The position numbers and the translations under genes are program-made. From contig PCSD01000008.1 in the NCBI GenBank assembly GCA_002771615.1, forward strand, positions 1 to 15,546: 15,546 nucleotides of DNA, given 5' to 3'. Position 1 is the stretch's first letter, and every line of letters begins with the position of its first letter. This stretch comes from Candidatus Falkowbacteria bacterium CG23_combo_of_CG06-09_8_20_14_all_49_15 (GTDB taxonomy: Bacteria; Patescibacteriota; Patescibacteriia; Patescibacteriales; UM-FILTER-48-10). Below are positions 1-6,826 of the stretch, piece by piece. The notes under the pieces are model-generated. The model saw nothing but the letters and a program-made list of their open reading frames with translations, searched no databases and was not told where the DNA came from.

Positions 1-75
1 CTGGGATTTCGAAAACCTTATGAAGTATTTAATCAACTAATTAACAATACTGTTGCGTTAAATTCTAGAAACTAA
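1..75 (+). CDS. IS30-family transposase, C-terminal end only
   Basis: The first 24 codons in frame 1 read LGFRKPYEVFNQLIN...VALNSRN and stop at TAA 73-75. Transposases of the IS30 family (DDE type, cut-and-paste or circle-forming insertion sequences) typically end with a 'LgFkTPxEVF...VAL' segment, and this matches it well. The rest of the protein lies to the left of the window, so completeness cannot be judged. The right terminal inverted repeat should lie shortly after the stop. A weak inverted repeat, TCTGG (87-91) with CCAGA (104-108), is present there, but it cannot be confirmed as the element end without the left end. The family call rests on this short tail only. Confidence 0.68.
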   Translation: MGFRKPYEVFNQLINNTVALNSRN

Positions 76-152
76 GGTATTATTTTTCTGGAATAATTTA
101 CGCCCAGATAATATACTTTAAGTTTCGTTTTGATGGGGTAGTTGATTGGCGT

Positions 153-524
153 TTGGCAAAATATCTAAGTATCGTGTATGTTGCCGGTCTGTTAGTATAT
201 AATTTGATTGTCAGAAACAAACTTGTATTTCAAGAAAGAAAATATAATTTTTTTCCAACTGGTTTTGAAATTATTTCCTTAAAAACTAATCAAGTCAGCG
301 CAAAATATTTATGGAGTGATTTTAAGTTTTTTTCCCTAGATAAAGGTTGCGTTGACAAACAAGCCTTAGTATTAAACAATCATCTTCCTACCGATGATAA
401 AAATATTTACTTAAAATTAAATAAATTCGGTGCTTATATAACTGTGGTAGTTGATCACGCATATTATGAACAATTATATAAGCTGATCAAAGAGTATTTG
501 CCGGAAAAATTTTATGGCCGCTAA
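153..524 (+). CDS. Small membrane protein, PH/YcxB-like, probably a 5'-truncated remnant
   Basis: A 123-codon frame with a TTG start encodes one hydrophobic helix (about residues 5-21) followed by a basic stretch and a soluble, beta-rich domain (about residues 28-115). The pattern of 'TGFEIISLK...W.DFKFF' and an alternating hydrophobic C-terminal half resembles the YcxB-like or PH-domain membrane proteins; this is a pattern-based guess, not a firm assignment. No ATG or GTG start exists in the frame, yet the frame stays open upstream to base 69 with protein-like residues, including another hydrophobic stretch. That suggests the original gene was longer and lost its front when the IS30 element inserted. 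It is much richer in A/T than the genes to the right. Its stop overlaps the metG start by 11 bases (514-524), so translation could be coupled. It may be a dead remnant. Confidence 0.5.
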   Translation: MAKYLSIVYVAGLLVYNLIVRNKLVFQERKYNFFPTGFEIISLKTNQVSAKYLWSDFKFFSLDKGCVDKQALVLNNHLPTDDKNIYLKLNKFGAYITVVVDHAYYEQLYKLIKEYLPEKFYGR

Positions 525-1941
525 ATTTTATCTCACCACGACTTTGCCTTATGTCAATGCCGATCCGCACCTTGGGTTCGCGGCGGAAATCGTGCGCGCG
601 GACGCGATCGCGCGCTGGCGCCGGCTCAAGGGCGATGAAGTGTTCTTCAATACCGGCACGGACGAGCACGGCCTGAAGATCTACCGGCAGGCGGCCGTGG
701 CCGGGCAGGATCCGCAAGCCTATGTTGACGCCTACGCGGCGAAATTCGACGATCTGAAAAAGGCTTTGGATCTGAGCTACAACAGTTTCACCAGGACCAC
801 CGACGCCCGCCATCAGGCGGCGGCGCAGGCTTTCTGGCGGCGCTGCGCCGCGAACGGCGATATCTATAAAAAGACCTATCAGGTCAAATATTGCGTCGGT
901 TGCGAGCTGGAAAAAACCGACTCGGAATTGGTCAACGGCTTTTGCCCCCTGCATCCGGCCAAGCCCTTGGAAACCATCAATGAGGAAAATTATTTTTTCC
1001 GCTGGTCGGCGTACGCGGATAAATTGCTGTCCTTTTACGACGCCCATCCGGATTTCATCATTCCCGGCCATCGCCTGAACGAAATCAGGAATTTCATCAA
1101 GCAGGGGCTTAAAGATTTTAGTATTTCGCGTTTGAAGAAAAAAATGCCGTGGGGCGTGCCCGTGCCGGACGATCAGGAGCAGGTTATGTATGTCTGGTTT
1201 GACGCTTTGGTCAATTATATTTCCTGCCTGGGCTGGCCGGACGATCAGGAGCAATTCCGCCGTTTCTGGCCGGGCTGGCAAGTGGCCGGCAAGGACAATC
1301 TGCGCCAGCAGGCGGCCATGTGGCAAGCCATGCTTATGTCGGCCGGTTTGCCCAATTCGGAGCAATTGTTGATTTTCGGCTTTATCACGGCGAATGGGCA
1401 GAAGATGTCCAAAAGCCTGGGCAACACGGTTGATCCTTTCTCTTTGACGGCCAAATACGGAACGGACGCGGTGCGTTACTATCTTTTGGCCGATTTGCCG
1501 GCTTATGAAGACGCGGATTACACCGAAGAAAAATTCGCGGCGCGCTATATGGCGGATCTGGCTAACGGCCTGGGCAACTTGGCGGCTCGGGTAGCCGCTT
1601 TGCTGGAAAAAGACAAGGCCGTTCTGCCGCTCGCGGCCAGGCCGGACAGTGAACTGTCCGCTGGCGTGGACAAGGCGCTGGCCAAGTTCCAGTTTGACGC
1701 GGCCCTGAAGGCAATCTGGCAAAAGATTGCCGAGACTGATGAATATCTGAGCGCTCAGGCGCCTTGGAAAATGCCGGATCCGGAGCAAAAAAAGGCGGTC
1801 CTTGCGCAATCCGCGCAGAACATCCTGGACATCGGCTTCGCTCTTCGGCCTTTCTTGCCGGCCAGCGCGGACAAGATTATCGCGCAATACGGCGCCGGCG
1901 AAATCAGGAAAGGCGAGCCATTATTCCCGCGTTTGCCTTAG
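514..1941 (+). CDS. metG: Methionyl-tRNA synthetase (short form)
   Basis: Class I aminoacyl-tRNA synthetase that charges tRNA-Met, including the initiator tRNA, with methionine in the cytoplasm. The 475 residues contain the ATP-binding HIGH-type motif as HLGF (19-22) after PYVNADP, and KMSKS at 297-301. A zinc-knuckle insert is visible as CVGC (127-130) and C144/H147, the one-knuckle Cys3His arrangement of the Thermus-type enzymes. VWFDAL (227-232) and GKD (259-261) belong to the methionine site. The anticodon-binding helical domain fills about residues 340-475. There is no C-terminal EMAPII/Trbp111-like tRNA-binding domain, which is normal for short forms. The stretch after GKD reads NLRQQAAMW where most relatives have ILRFHAVYW. 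The ATG is preceded by an AT-rich run and overlaps the end of the upstream frame. G/C content rises abruptly at this start. Confidence 0.96.
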   Translation: MAAKFYLTTTLPYVNADPHLGFAAEIVRADAIARWRRLKGDEVFFNTGTDEHGLKIYRQAAVAGQDPQAYVDAYAAKFDDLKKALDLSYNSFTRTTDARHQAAAQAFWRRCAANGDIYKKTYQVKYCVGCELEKTDSELVNGFCPLHPAKPLETINEENYFFRWSAYADKLLSFYDAHPDFIIPGHRLNEIRNFIKQGLKDFSISRLKKKMPWGVPVPDDQEQVMYVWFDALVNYISCLGWPDDQEQFRRFWPGWQVAGKDNLRQQAAMWQAMLMSAGLPNSEQLLIFGFITANGQKMSKSLGNTVDPFSLTAKYGTDAVRYYLLADLPAYEDADYTEEKFAARYMADLANGLGNLAARVAALLEKDKAVLPLAARPDSELSAGVDKALAKFQFDAALKAIWQKIAETDEYLSAQAPWKMPDPEQKKAVLAQSAQNILDIGFALRPFLPASADKIIAQYGAGEIRKGEPLFPRLP

Positions 1942-2049
1942 CGGTATTATTTTCTTGGTCCTTCAACAAAGTCCGCGGGTAATCCAACGGGCCGGAAAAT
2001 AAGAGAAATAAGAATGAGAAGAAAAAATTAACCATAACTTTTGATATTT

Positions 2050-2574
2050 ATGGCGCTGATTGACACCATCCTGCTGATCATTTTGGGCGGTTTTGTCCTA
2101 TATGGATTTTTTTTCGGCTTGATCCGGACCGCCGGCAATCTGCTGGGCCTGATTGCCGGTTTCATTGCCGCCTCCGCCTATTATGAGACGATTTTTTCCT
2201 GGATTGATAAGATCTTCCTATCCTACCAGAATATCGGCCGTTTCCTTGTTTTTGTTTTGCTCTTCACTTTGATCAACCGCTTTATCGGTTTATTGTTTTC
2301 CTGGCTGGAACGTTTATTTGATATTTTATCCATCATCCCTTTCTTGAAAATCATCAACCGTTTGAGCGGCGCGGTCCTGGGTTTAGTGTTCGGCATCACC
2401 GTATTGGGGCTCGGGCTGTCGCTCGCGGCTGACCTTTGGCCGGCGTGGTTCGCGCCTGTCCAAGGCGGCTCCCAGATCGTTTCTTATTTCGTCACCGGCG
2501 CGGGCGTAATCCTTTTTTTCCTGCCCGGTTTGTGGCAGAAAGTCGCGCTCTGGGCCAAGAGCTTCGCGATTTAA
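2050..2574 (+). CDS. CvpA-family inner-membrane protein
   Basis: A 174-residue protein with four predicted membrane helices (roughly residues 2-22, 24-45, 62-84 and 105-130), opening with 'ALIDTILLIILGGFVLYGFFFGLI'-type sequence split by a G-x-x-x-G-F-F-x-G turn, as is typical of CvpA (colicin V production) proteins. In other bacteria CvpA is linked to envelope homeostasis and colicin V export, but its biochemical role is unsettled. A further hydrophobic segment near residues 140-162 may be a fifth helix. An in-frame TTG at 2041 would add three residues; ATG 2050 is preferred because it follows the TTT-ATG context shared by many starts here. It lies 108 bases after metG and 38 bases before tsaC and is probably co-transcribed with them. 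Confidence 0.8.
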   Translation: MALIDTILLIILGGFVLYGFFFGLIRTAGNLLGLIAGFIAASAYYETIFSWIDKIFLSYQNIGRFLVFVLLFTLINRFIGLLFSWLERLFDILSIIPFLKIINRLSGAVLGLVFGITVLGLGLSLAADLWPAWFAPVQGGSQIVSYFVTGAGVILFFLPGLWQKVALWAKSFAI

Positions 2575-2612
2575 GATTTTGCTGGCTCGCCGGACCTAAG
2601 GCTTTAAAGGAA

Positions 2613-3203
2613 ATGCGCATCTTGAAAGTCAGCCTGGTGGGCTGGAAGAAAAATGACTTGGGCGAAATTGCCGCTTGTCTCCGGGCCGGCGGCGTCATCG
2701 CCTATCCCACGGACACGATTTATGGCCTTGGTTGTTTGGCGACGGAAGAATCAGCCATCAAGCGGATCTATCGCTTGAAAAAAAGAGCGCGGTTAAAGCC
2801 TTTGCTGGTTTTACTGTCCGGCTGGCGCCGATTAAATAAATATGTGTATTTGCGCCGGGCACAGCTTGATTATTTGCGCACAATTTGGTCTGGTCCGGTG
2901 ACGGCGGTTTTTGAGAGCAAAAGGTTTTTGCCGCGGATCCTGACCGTCGGACAAACAGCCTTAGCCGTTCGCTGGCCGGCCGAGAAATTTTTATGCGCCT
3001 TACTGCGGCGCTTGCCCGCGCCGCTGGTATCAACCAGCCTGAATATCAGCGGACAGCCGGCGCTTGGAATAAACGGACTGGAAAAAATATTCAAGCGCCG
3101 GTCCTTGGATTTGGCGGTTGATGCCGGACCGCTTCCGCCCCGGCCGCCTTCCCGGATTATTGATGTGCGCGATCTGCGCGTTATTCGTTTAATCAGGGAA
3201 TGA
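2613..3203 (+). CDS. tsaC: L-threonylcarbamoyladenylate synthase (YrdC/Sua5 family)
   Basis: Enzyme of the t6A pathway: it makes threonylcarbamoyl-AMP from threonine, bicarbonate and ATP, which the TsaD complex then transfers to A37 of ANN-decoding tRNAs. The 196 residues cover a single YrdC domain: GGVIAYPTDTIYGLGC (26-41), the basic motif KKRARLK (56-62), SGPVTAVF (93-100), ALAVRWP (116-122), the nucleotide-site motif STSLNISG (140-147) and SRIIDVRD (180-187). There is no C-terminal Sua5 domain, so this is the short TsaC type. The frame is open further upstream to 2436, overlapping cvpA, but that extension does not look like this family. ATG 2613 is the natural start. AAAGGA (2606-2611) sits too close to it for ideal spacing and would fit an in-frame TTG at 2622 better. 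Confidence 0.92.
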   Translation: MRILKVSLVGWKKNDLGEIAACLRAGGVIAYPTDTIYGLGCLATEESAIKRIYRLKKRARLKPLLVLLSGWRRLNKYVYLRRAQLDYLRTIWSGPVTAVFESKRFLPRILTVGQTALAVRWPAEKFLCALLRRLPAPLVSTSLNISGQPALGINGLEKIFKRRSLDLAVDAGPLPPRPPSRIIDVRDLRVIRLIRE

Positions 3204-3266
3204 TCCGGTCTGGCGGGAAAGAATAAATTGGCAGGTAATTATTAATTTTTCATTAAGTATCGGTCT

Positions 3267-4112
3267 ATGTTTCAATTCATTGATACGCACGCGCACATCA
3301 ATTTCAACGCCTATAAAGATGACGGAGACGAAGTCATCCGCCGCGCTTTGGCTGAAGAGGTGGCCATGATTCTGGTCGGTTCCGATTATAAGACGTCCAA
3401 GCGCGCCCTTGATTACGCCAATAAATATGAAAAAGGCGTTTGGGCCGCGGTCGGCCTGCATCCGATGCAAATTTTTTCTTTCCGCGCCAAAACTGATGAT
3501 TATGATTTCCAGACGCGGGGAGAAGATTTTAATTATGACAGTTATGATAAATTGACCGAATTTGAAAGGGTGGTGGCGATCGGCGAAATCGGTTTGGACT
3601 ATTACCATCTTGATCCGGCGAGCGATATCGCTTTCATTAAGGAAAAACAGAAAGAAGTTTTCCGCGCCCAGCTTCTGCTGGCCCGGCGGACCGGTAAGCC
3701 GGTCATCATCCATTGCCGCCAAGCTCATGACGATATGGTGGAAATTTTGAAAGATTTTAAAAAAGTCCACAAAGAAATGTTTTCCGCCAATCAACCTTGG
3801 GGGGTGATGCACTGTTTTTCCGGCGATGAAAATTTGGCTTGGACATATTTTGATTTAGGGCTTTTGCTCTCTTTTACCGGACTGATCACTTTTTCCAACC
3901 AATGGGACGACTTGATCCGGAAATTGCCTTTGGGGAAAATTATGATTGAAACCGACGCTCCCTTCCTGACTCCGGAACCGTTCCGCGGGCAAAGGAACGA
4001 GCCTTTGCTCGTGAAAAAGGTGGCCGAGCGGATCGCCCAGATCAAGAATATCGCCACAACCAAAGTCGCGGCCGAAACCACGGCCAATGCGAGAAATTTG
4101 TTTAAAATATAA
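3267..4112 (+). CDS. tatD: TatD-family metal-dependent hydrolase (DNase)
   Basis: A 281-residue TIM-barrel amidohydrolase-fold protein of the TatD/YcfH family. These are cytoplasmic, divalent-metal 3'-5' exonucleases or phosphoesterases associated with DNA repair. The metal ligands are in place: DTHAH (6-10), the bridging glutamate in GEIGLDYY (E107), H149 in IIHCRQA, H182 in MHCFSG and D230 in ETDAPFLTP. RNEP (243-246) is the usual C-terminal signature. The linker between VGLHP (62-66) and the GEIG motif is longer than in many relatives, with an acidic, tyrosine-rich insert at about residues 71-98. It follows tsaC after 63 bases and ends just before the ATP synthase promoter. Sequence alone cannot define the substrate. 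Confidence 0.92.
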   Translation: MFQFIDTHAHINFNAYKDDGDEVIRRALAEEVAMILVGSDYKTSKRALDYANKYEKGVWAAVGLHPMQIFSFRAKTDDYDFQTRGEDFNYDSYDKLTEFERVVAIGEIGLDYYHLDPASDIAFIKEKQKEVFRAQLLLARRTGKPVIIHCRQAHDDMVEILKDFKKVHKEMFSANQPWGVMHCFSGDENLAWTYFDLGLLLSFTGLITFSNQWDDLIRKLPLGKIMIETDAPFLTPEPFRGQRNEPLLVKKVAERIAQIKNIATTKVAAETTANARNLFKI

Positions 4113-4130
4113 TTCTTTAAACTTTTGCCC

Positions 4131-4159
4131 TTGACTTTTTGCTATATTTATTAGAATAT
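4131..4159 (+). promoter_or_regulatory. Probable promoter of the ATP synthase operon
   Basis: TTGACT at 4131-4136 is a good -35 hexamer. The -10 is either TAGAAT (4152-4157, spacer 15) or GAATAT (4154-4159, spacer 17). It lies after tatD and about 120 bases before the first gene of the ATP synthase cluster, which gives a long AT-rich leader. Sigma-70-type consensus assumed. Confidence 0.55.
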
Positions 4160-4278
4160 TAACAGAGCAGACAAATAATAATTTTTTTTCCTCGTTTCCC
4201 GTTTAAGAGTAAAACCAAGGATAGCCATGGTATATTTGTTTTTTTTATTTAACGTTTAAATCGCCATCCAGTAATACT

Positions 4279-4596
4279 ATGTCTTCTGAAAACAACAATC
4301 AGACGGAAGAATTATGGCGGCAGGGTTTTTTGTTATTTGCTCGTTGTTCCGCCTGGATTGTGGGCCCGGTATTGATCGGTTGGCTGATTGGCCAATGGGC
4401 GGACGCAAAATATAATTGGACACCTTGGGGAACAGTAGCCGCTATCGGATTTATGTTTATCATTTCCATGGTCGGCTTAATTCGGGAAGCCGGCCGCGCG
4501 TATAAAAAAGCGCTTAGCGCTGCAGGGGAAAAATCGGATGCCAAAAACAGCCGTGAACGCGGCCAGGCATCGTCAAATAATCAAAGCGATGGATAA
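4279..4596 (+). CDS. AtpZ/AtpI-like ATP synthase assembly membrane protein
   Basis: A 105-residue protein at the head of the ATP synthase operon. It has two membrane helices (about residues 17-40 and 50-68) with the glycine-rich 'GPVLIGWLIGQWAD' turn and a conserved proline in 'WTPWG', the layout of the AtpZ/AtpI family. Members of this family help c-ring assembly or Mg2+ handling and are not part of the finished rotary enzyme. The C-terminal tail (about 78-105) is hydrophilic and low in complexity. No Shine-Dalgarno sequence is seen before the ATG. Its last eight bases overlap the atpB start (ATGGATAA, 4589-4596), which suggests translational coupling. Assignment rests on the two-helix pattern and the position in the operon. 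Confidence 0.82.
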   Translation: MSSENNNQTEELWRQGFLLFARCSAWIVGPVLIGWLIGQWADAKYNWTPWGTVAAIGFMFIISMVGLIREAGRAYKKALSAAGEKSDAKNSRERGQASSNNQSDG

Positions 4597-5452
4597 TAAC
4601 GGACGGCAAGACCAAAATTTAAATCAGACGCAGGCGGCAACGGACGCCCATGTCAGCCATGAGCAAACTTTATTTGCGGAGCCGCTTTTTCAGATTGGCA
4701 ATTTTACCGCCACCAATTCGCTGGTTAATTCCTGGCTGGTGTTAGTCGTCATTGTGATACTAAGTTTATGGTTGCGCCGGCGCATCAGCTTGGTTCCCGG
4801 CCAATTGCAAAACGGTTTTGAAACCCTGGTTGATGGTTTTTTGGGCATTTTTGACAGTGTCACCGGTTCGCGCGCGCGCAGTTTGAAATATTTTCCCTTA
4901 GTCTTCGCTTTTTTTATTTTTATCTTATTATCCAATTGGATGGGTCTTTTACCGGGTATTGGTTCAATCGGCCAAATTGTGGAGCATGATGGACACGCGC
5001 TGTTTGTGCCTTATTTCCGCAGCGGAACCGCTGATTTAAATACCACTTTGGCTTTGGCGATTATCGGCGTGGTGGTTTCGCATATCTTCGGGGTGGCGGC
5101 GATCGGCGCTTGGAAACACTTGAATAAATTCATCAACCTGGAAGCGATTATTGAAATTCCCAAAAAAGTCAGGCAGGATCCGGCCGTTCTGTTGGTTAAT
5201 CCAATCAAACTTTTTGTCGGCTTGGTGGAATTAATCGGTGAAGCGGCCAAATTGCTCAGCCTGTCATTTCGTTTATTCGGCAATGTTTTTGCCGGTGAAA
5301 TTCTTTTAGCGTCCATTTCCGCGATTTTGGCTTTTGGCTTGCCCTTGCCTTTTATGTTTTTGGAAGTCATTGTCGGATTAGTGCAGGCGACAATTTTTTC
5401 CATGCTGATTTTAGCCTATTTGACCATCAATACATCCGCTGAGGAACATTAA
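4589..5452 (+). CDS. atpB: F1Fo ATP synthase subunit a
   Basis: Membrane stator subunit that forms the two proton half-channels next to the c-ring. The 287 residues begin with a hydrophilic stretch of about 25 residues and then hold five to six hydrophobic helices. The essential arginine is R228 in LSLSFRLFGNVFAGE, followed by E237, and Q266 sits in the last-helix motif GLVQATIFSML; these are the family's key residues. The loop at 129-150 is longer and contains His/Asp residues (VEHDGH). An in-frame ATG at 4538 would add 17 basic residues lying inside the upstream gene. ATG 4589 is preferred because its 8-base overlap with the upstream stop is a classic coupling arrangement. It is followed by an 87-base spacer carrying a strong hairpin before atpE. 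Confidence 0.95.
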   Translation: MDNNGRQDQNLNQTQAATDAHVSHEQTLFAEPLFQIGNFTATNSLVNSWLVLVVIVILSLWLRRRISLVPGQLQNGFETLVDGFLGIFDSVTGSRARSLKYFPLVFAFFIFILLSNWMGLLPGIGSIGQIVEHDGHALFVPYFRSGTADLNTTLALAIIGVVVSHIFGVAAIGAWKHLNKFINLEAIIEIPKKVRQDPAVLLVNPIKLFVGLVELIGEAAKLLSLSFRLFGNVFAGEILLASISAILAFGLPLPFMFLEVIVGLVQATIFSMLILAYLTINTSAEEH

Positions 5453-5481
5453 TTAAAAAATTGAACATAATTTTTAAAAGT

Positions 5482-5525
5482 AAAATAATAAGATGGCTCG
5501 CGTAAACTGGCTATTTTATTATTTT
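5482..5525 (+). promoter_or_regulatory. 17-bp intercistronic hairpin before atpE
   Basis: The arms AAAATAATAAGATGGCT (5482-5498) and GGCTATTTTATTATTTT (5509-5525) pair over all 17 positions as RNA, with three G·U wobbles and a 10-nt loop (5499-5508). On the opposite strand those three pairs become C·A mismatches, so the fold fits the atp mRNA strand. The 3' arm is U-rich and is directly followed by CAAGG, the Shine-Dalgarno-like site of atpE nine bases before its ATG. It could protect the mRNA or raise translation of the multi-copy c subunit (inference). Confidence 0.65.
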
Positions 5526-5539
5526 CAAGGTAATTAACT

Positions 5540-5752
5540 ATGGAAAACGTCATGTTAGCCAAAGCCATCGCCATTGGTTTGGGCGCTTTGGGCCCGGGCT
5601 TGGGCATCGGTTTTATCGGCGCCAAAGCCATGGAAGCCATCGGCCGCAATCCCGAGGCATCGGGAAAAATCTTTTTACCGATGCTGATTGTTGCCGCTTT
5701 TGCCGAAGCGGTCGCCATTTACGCTTTTGTCATCGCCCTGATTATTAAATAA
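5540..5752 (+). CDS. atpE: F1Fo ATP synthase subunit c (proton type)
   Basis: Small hairpin proteolipid of 70 residues that oligomerises into the rotating c-ring. Helix 1 carries the packing motif GLGALGPGLGIGFIGAK (13-29), the polar loop is GRNPEA (35-40, with the conserved R36/N37/P38), and helix 2 holds the ion-binding glutamate E56 in FAEAVAIY. Sodium-binding rings normally have a Gln in helix 1 and Ser/Thr right after the Glu. Here those positions are I24 and A57, so proton coupling is predicted. AAGG at 5527-5530 gives a Shine-Dalgarno site nine bases from the start, one of the few in the window. The strong hairpin just before it and this site fit a need for more c than other subunits. 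Confidence 0.96.
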   Translation: MENVMLAKAIAIGLGALGPGLGIGFIGAKAMEAIGRNPEASGKIFLPMLIVAAFAEAVAIYAFVIALIIK

Positions 5753-5809
5753 TCGCTCAGCGCCGTGCCAGATTTTTTGGTGCAATGTCTGGGTTATTAT
5801 TAAATTTTT

Positions 5810-6298
5810 ATGGGCAACATTATTGATTTGTTTCACGTTGACTTCAAATTATTGCTCGCGCAAATGGTCAATTTCGCGATTGTTTTCGCTGTGTTGTATT
5901 TTGTCGCGCTAAAACCGCTTTTGGCCGCGATGCATGAACGGAGCGAAAAGATTGAGAAAAGCCTGTCTGACGCCCGCCGGATTGAAAACCGGCTGGAGGA
6001 GGCCGAGAACGAATATCAGGCCAAGGTGGGCGAAGCGCGCCGGGAGGCGATGGCGATCATGGAGAAATCACAGGCGCAAGCTGAAGAGAAAAGAAAGGAA
6101 ATTCTGGCGCGCGCTAAGCTGGAAATCGGCCAGGCCATCAACGAGGAGAAAGAAAAATTGCGCCGCGAAAAAGCCAAGGTCCTTACAGAGCTGAAAAAAG
6201 AAGCCGGGTCTTTGGTGGCATTATCTCTGGAAAAAATTTTGGGGGGCCAAAAACAGCCGGAATTTGACCGGAGAATTATTGATAAAATGAAAAAATAG
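5810..6298 (+). CDS. atpF: F1Fo ATP synthase subunit b
   Basis: Peripheral-stalk subunit linking subunit a to the F1 head. The 162 residues show a single N-terminal membrane helix (about 14-36) and then a long, highly charged helix of roughly 110 residues (about 40-150) rich in Ala, Glu, Lys and Arg, suited to the right-handed coiled coil of b dimers. The VALKPLLAAMHERSEKI segment (32-48) after the membrane helix is typical of bacterial b. There is one b-type gene in the operon and no b' paralogue in the window, so a homodimer is expected. No Shine-Dalgarno sequence is seen; the start is preceded by an AT run ending TTTTT. It is four bases upstream of atpH. Confidence 0.94.
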   Translation: MGNIIDLFHVDFKLLLAQMVNFAIVFAVLYFVALKPLLAAMHERSEKIEKSLSDARRIENRLEEAENEYQAKVGEARREAMAIMEKSQAQAEEKRKEILARAKLEIGQAINEEKEKLRREKAKVLTELKKEAGSLVALSLEKILGGQKQPEFDRRIIDKMKK

Positions 6299-6302
6299 CC
6301 TT

Positions 6303-6701
6303 ATGCGTTTAAGTGTCCGCCAATACGCCCAGACGCTCCTGGATCTGTGCTCGGGGAAAACCCGGGCAGAGTTAGAAGTCTTGATAGACGGTTTTTTGGC
6401 GCTGGTGCGTCAGCGCGGCGACTGGAAAAAAGCGCCGGCGATCGCGGATTGCTTCAGCCAGCTTTTTGACGGACAGGCCGGCCAGGTCAAAGCCTCCGCC
6501 ACTTTCGCTGTCCCGCCAAGCGCCGCGGACCGGAAAAAAATCGCCGATTATCTGGCCCGCCGGCTCGGGCGGAAAATCATCCTGACGGAAACGGTCTGCC
6601 CGGAGGTTGTCGCCGGCGCGCTGATCCGTTACGAGGACAAGATTCTGGATATGAGCGCCCGCCGCGTGATTGCCGATTTGCGGGCGGCCATCAGTTCTTG
6701 A
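6303..6701 (+). CDS. atpH: F1Fo ATP synthase subunit delta (short)
   Basis: Subunit that caps the F1 head and binds the b stalk. At 132 residues it is clearly shorter than the usual ~175-180. The N-terminal RQYAQTLLDL (6-15) corresponds to the conserved 'RYAxAL' start, and the C-terminal VVAGALIRYEDKILDMSARRVIADL (about 102-126) matches the 'GGviiriGdkviDgSvrgrL' signature. The missing length lies in the middle, within the N-terminal helical domain that contacts the alpha subunits. Position between atpF and atpA supports the call. The coding sequence is more GC-rich than atpF. It ends at TGA 6699-6701 and is followed by a 125-base AT-rich gap with no recognisable gene before atpA. Confidence 0.85.
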   Translation: MRLSVRQYAQTLLDLCSGKTRAELEVLIDGFLALVRQRGDWKKAPAIADCFSQLFDGQAGQVKASATFAVPPSAADRKKIADYLARRLGRKIILTETVCPEVVAGALIRYEDKILDMSARRVIADLRAAISS

Positions 6702-6826
6702 CCAATGCGCCCGCCGCAAATTTTTTGAACTGGCGATAGCAGGCAATCAAGTACTATTATATATCTGTGGGATGAAAACAATTATACCTGTTATCTAATT
6801 CTGTTAATAATATTTATCTATCGCAT

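Noticed and set aside
487..1887. 466-codon open frame antisense to metG
   Set aside because: It mirrors the GC-rich codon structure of metG, has no recognisable domain, and metG has all synthetase motifs.
2436..2612. Upstream in-frame extension of tsaC inside cvpA
   Set aside because: The extra 59 residues are basic and unlike the YrdC family; they are cvpA read in another frame.
3189..3812. 207-codon open frame antisense to the TatD gene
   Set aside because: Low-complexity His/Phe/Ile composition, typical of a shadow frame; the sense strand carries all metal ligands.
6733..6824. Inverted repeat GCGATAG / CTATCGC spanning the atpH-atpA gap
   Set aside because: Only 7 bp with a 78-base separation; such a pair is expected by chance in a gap of this size.
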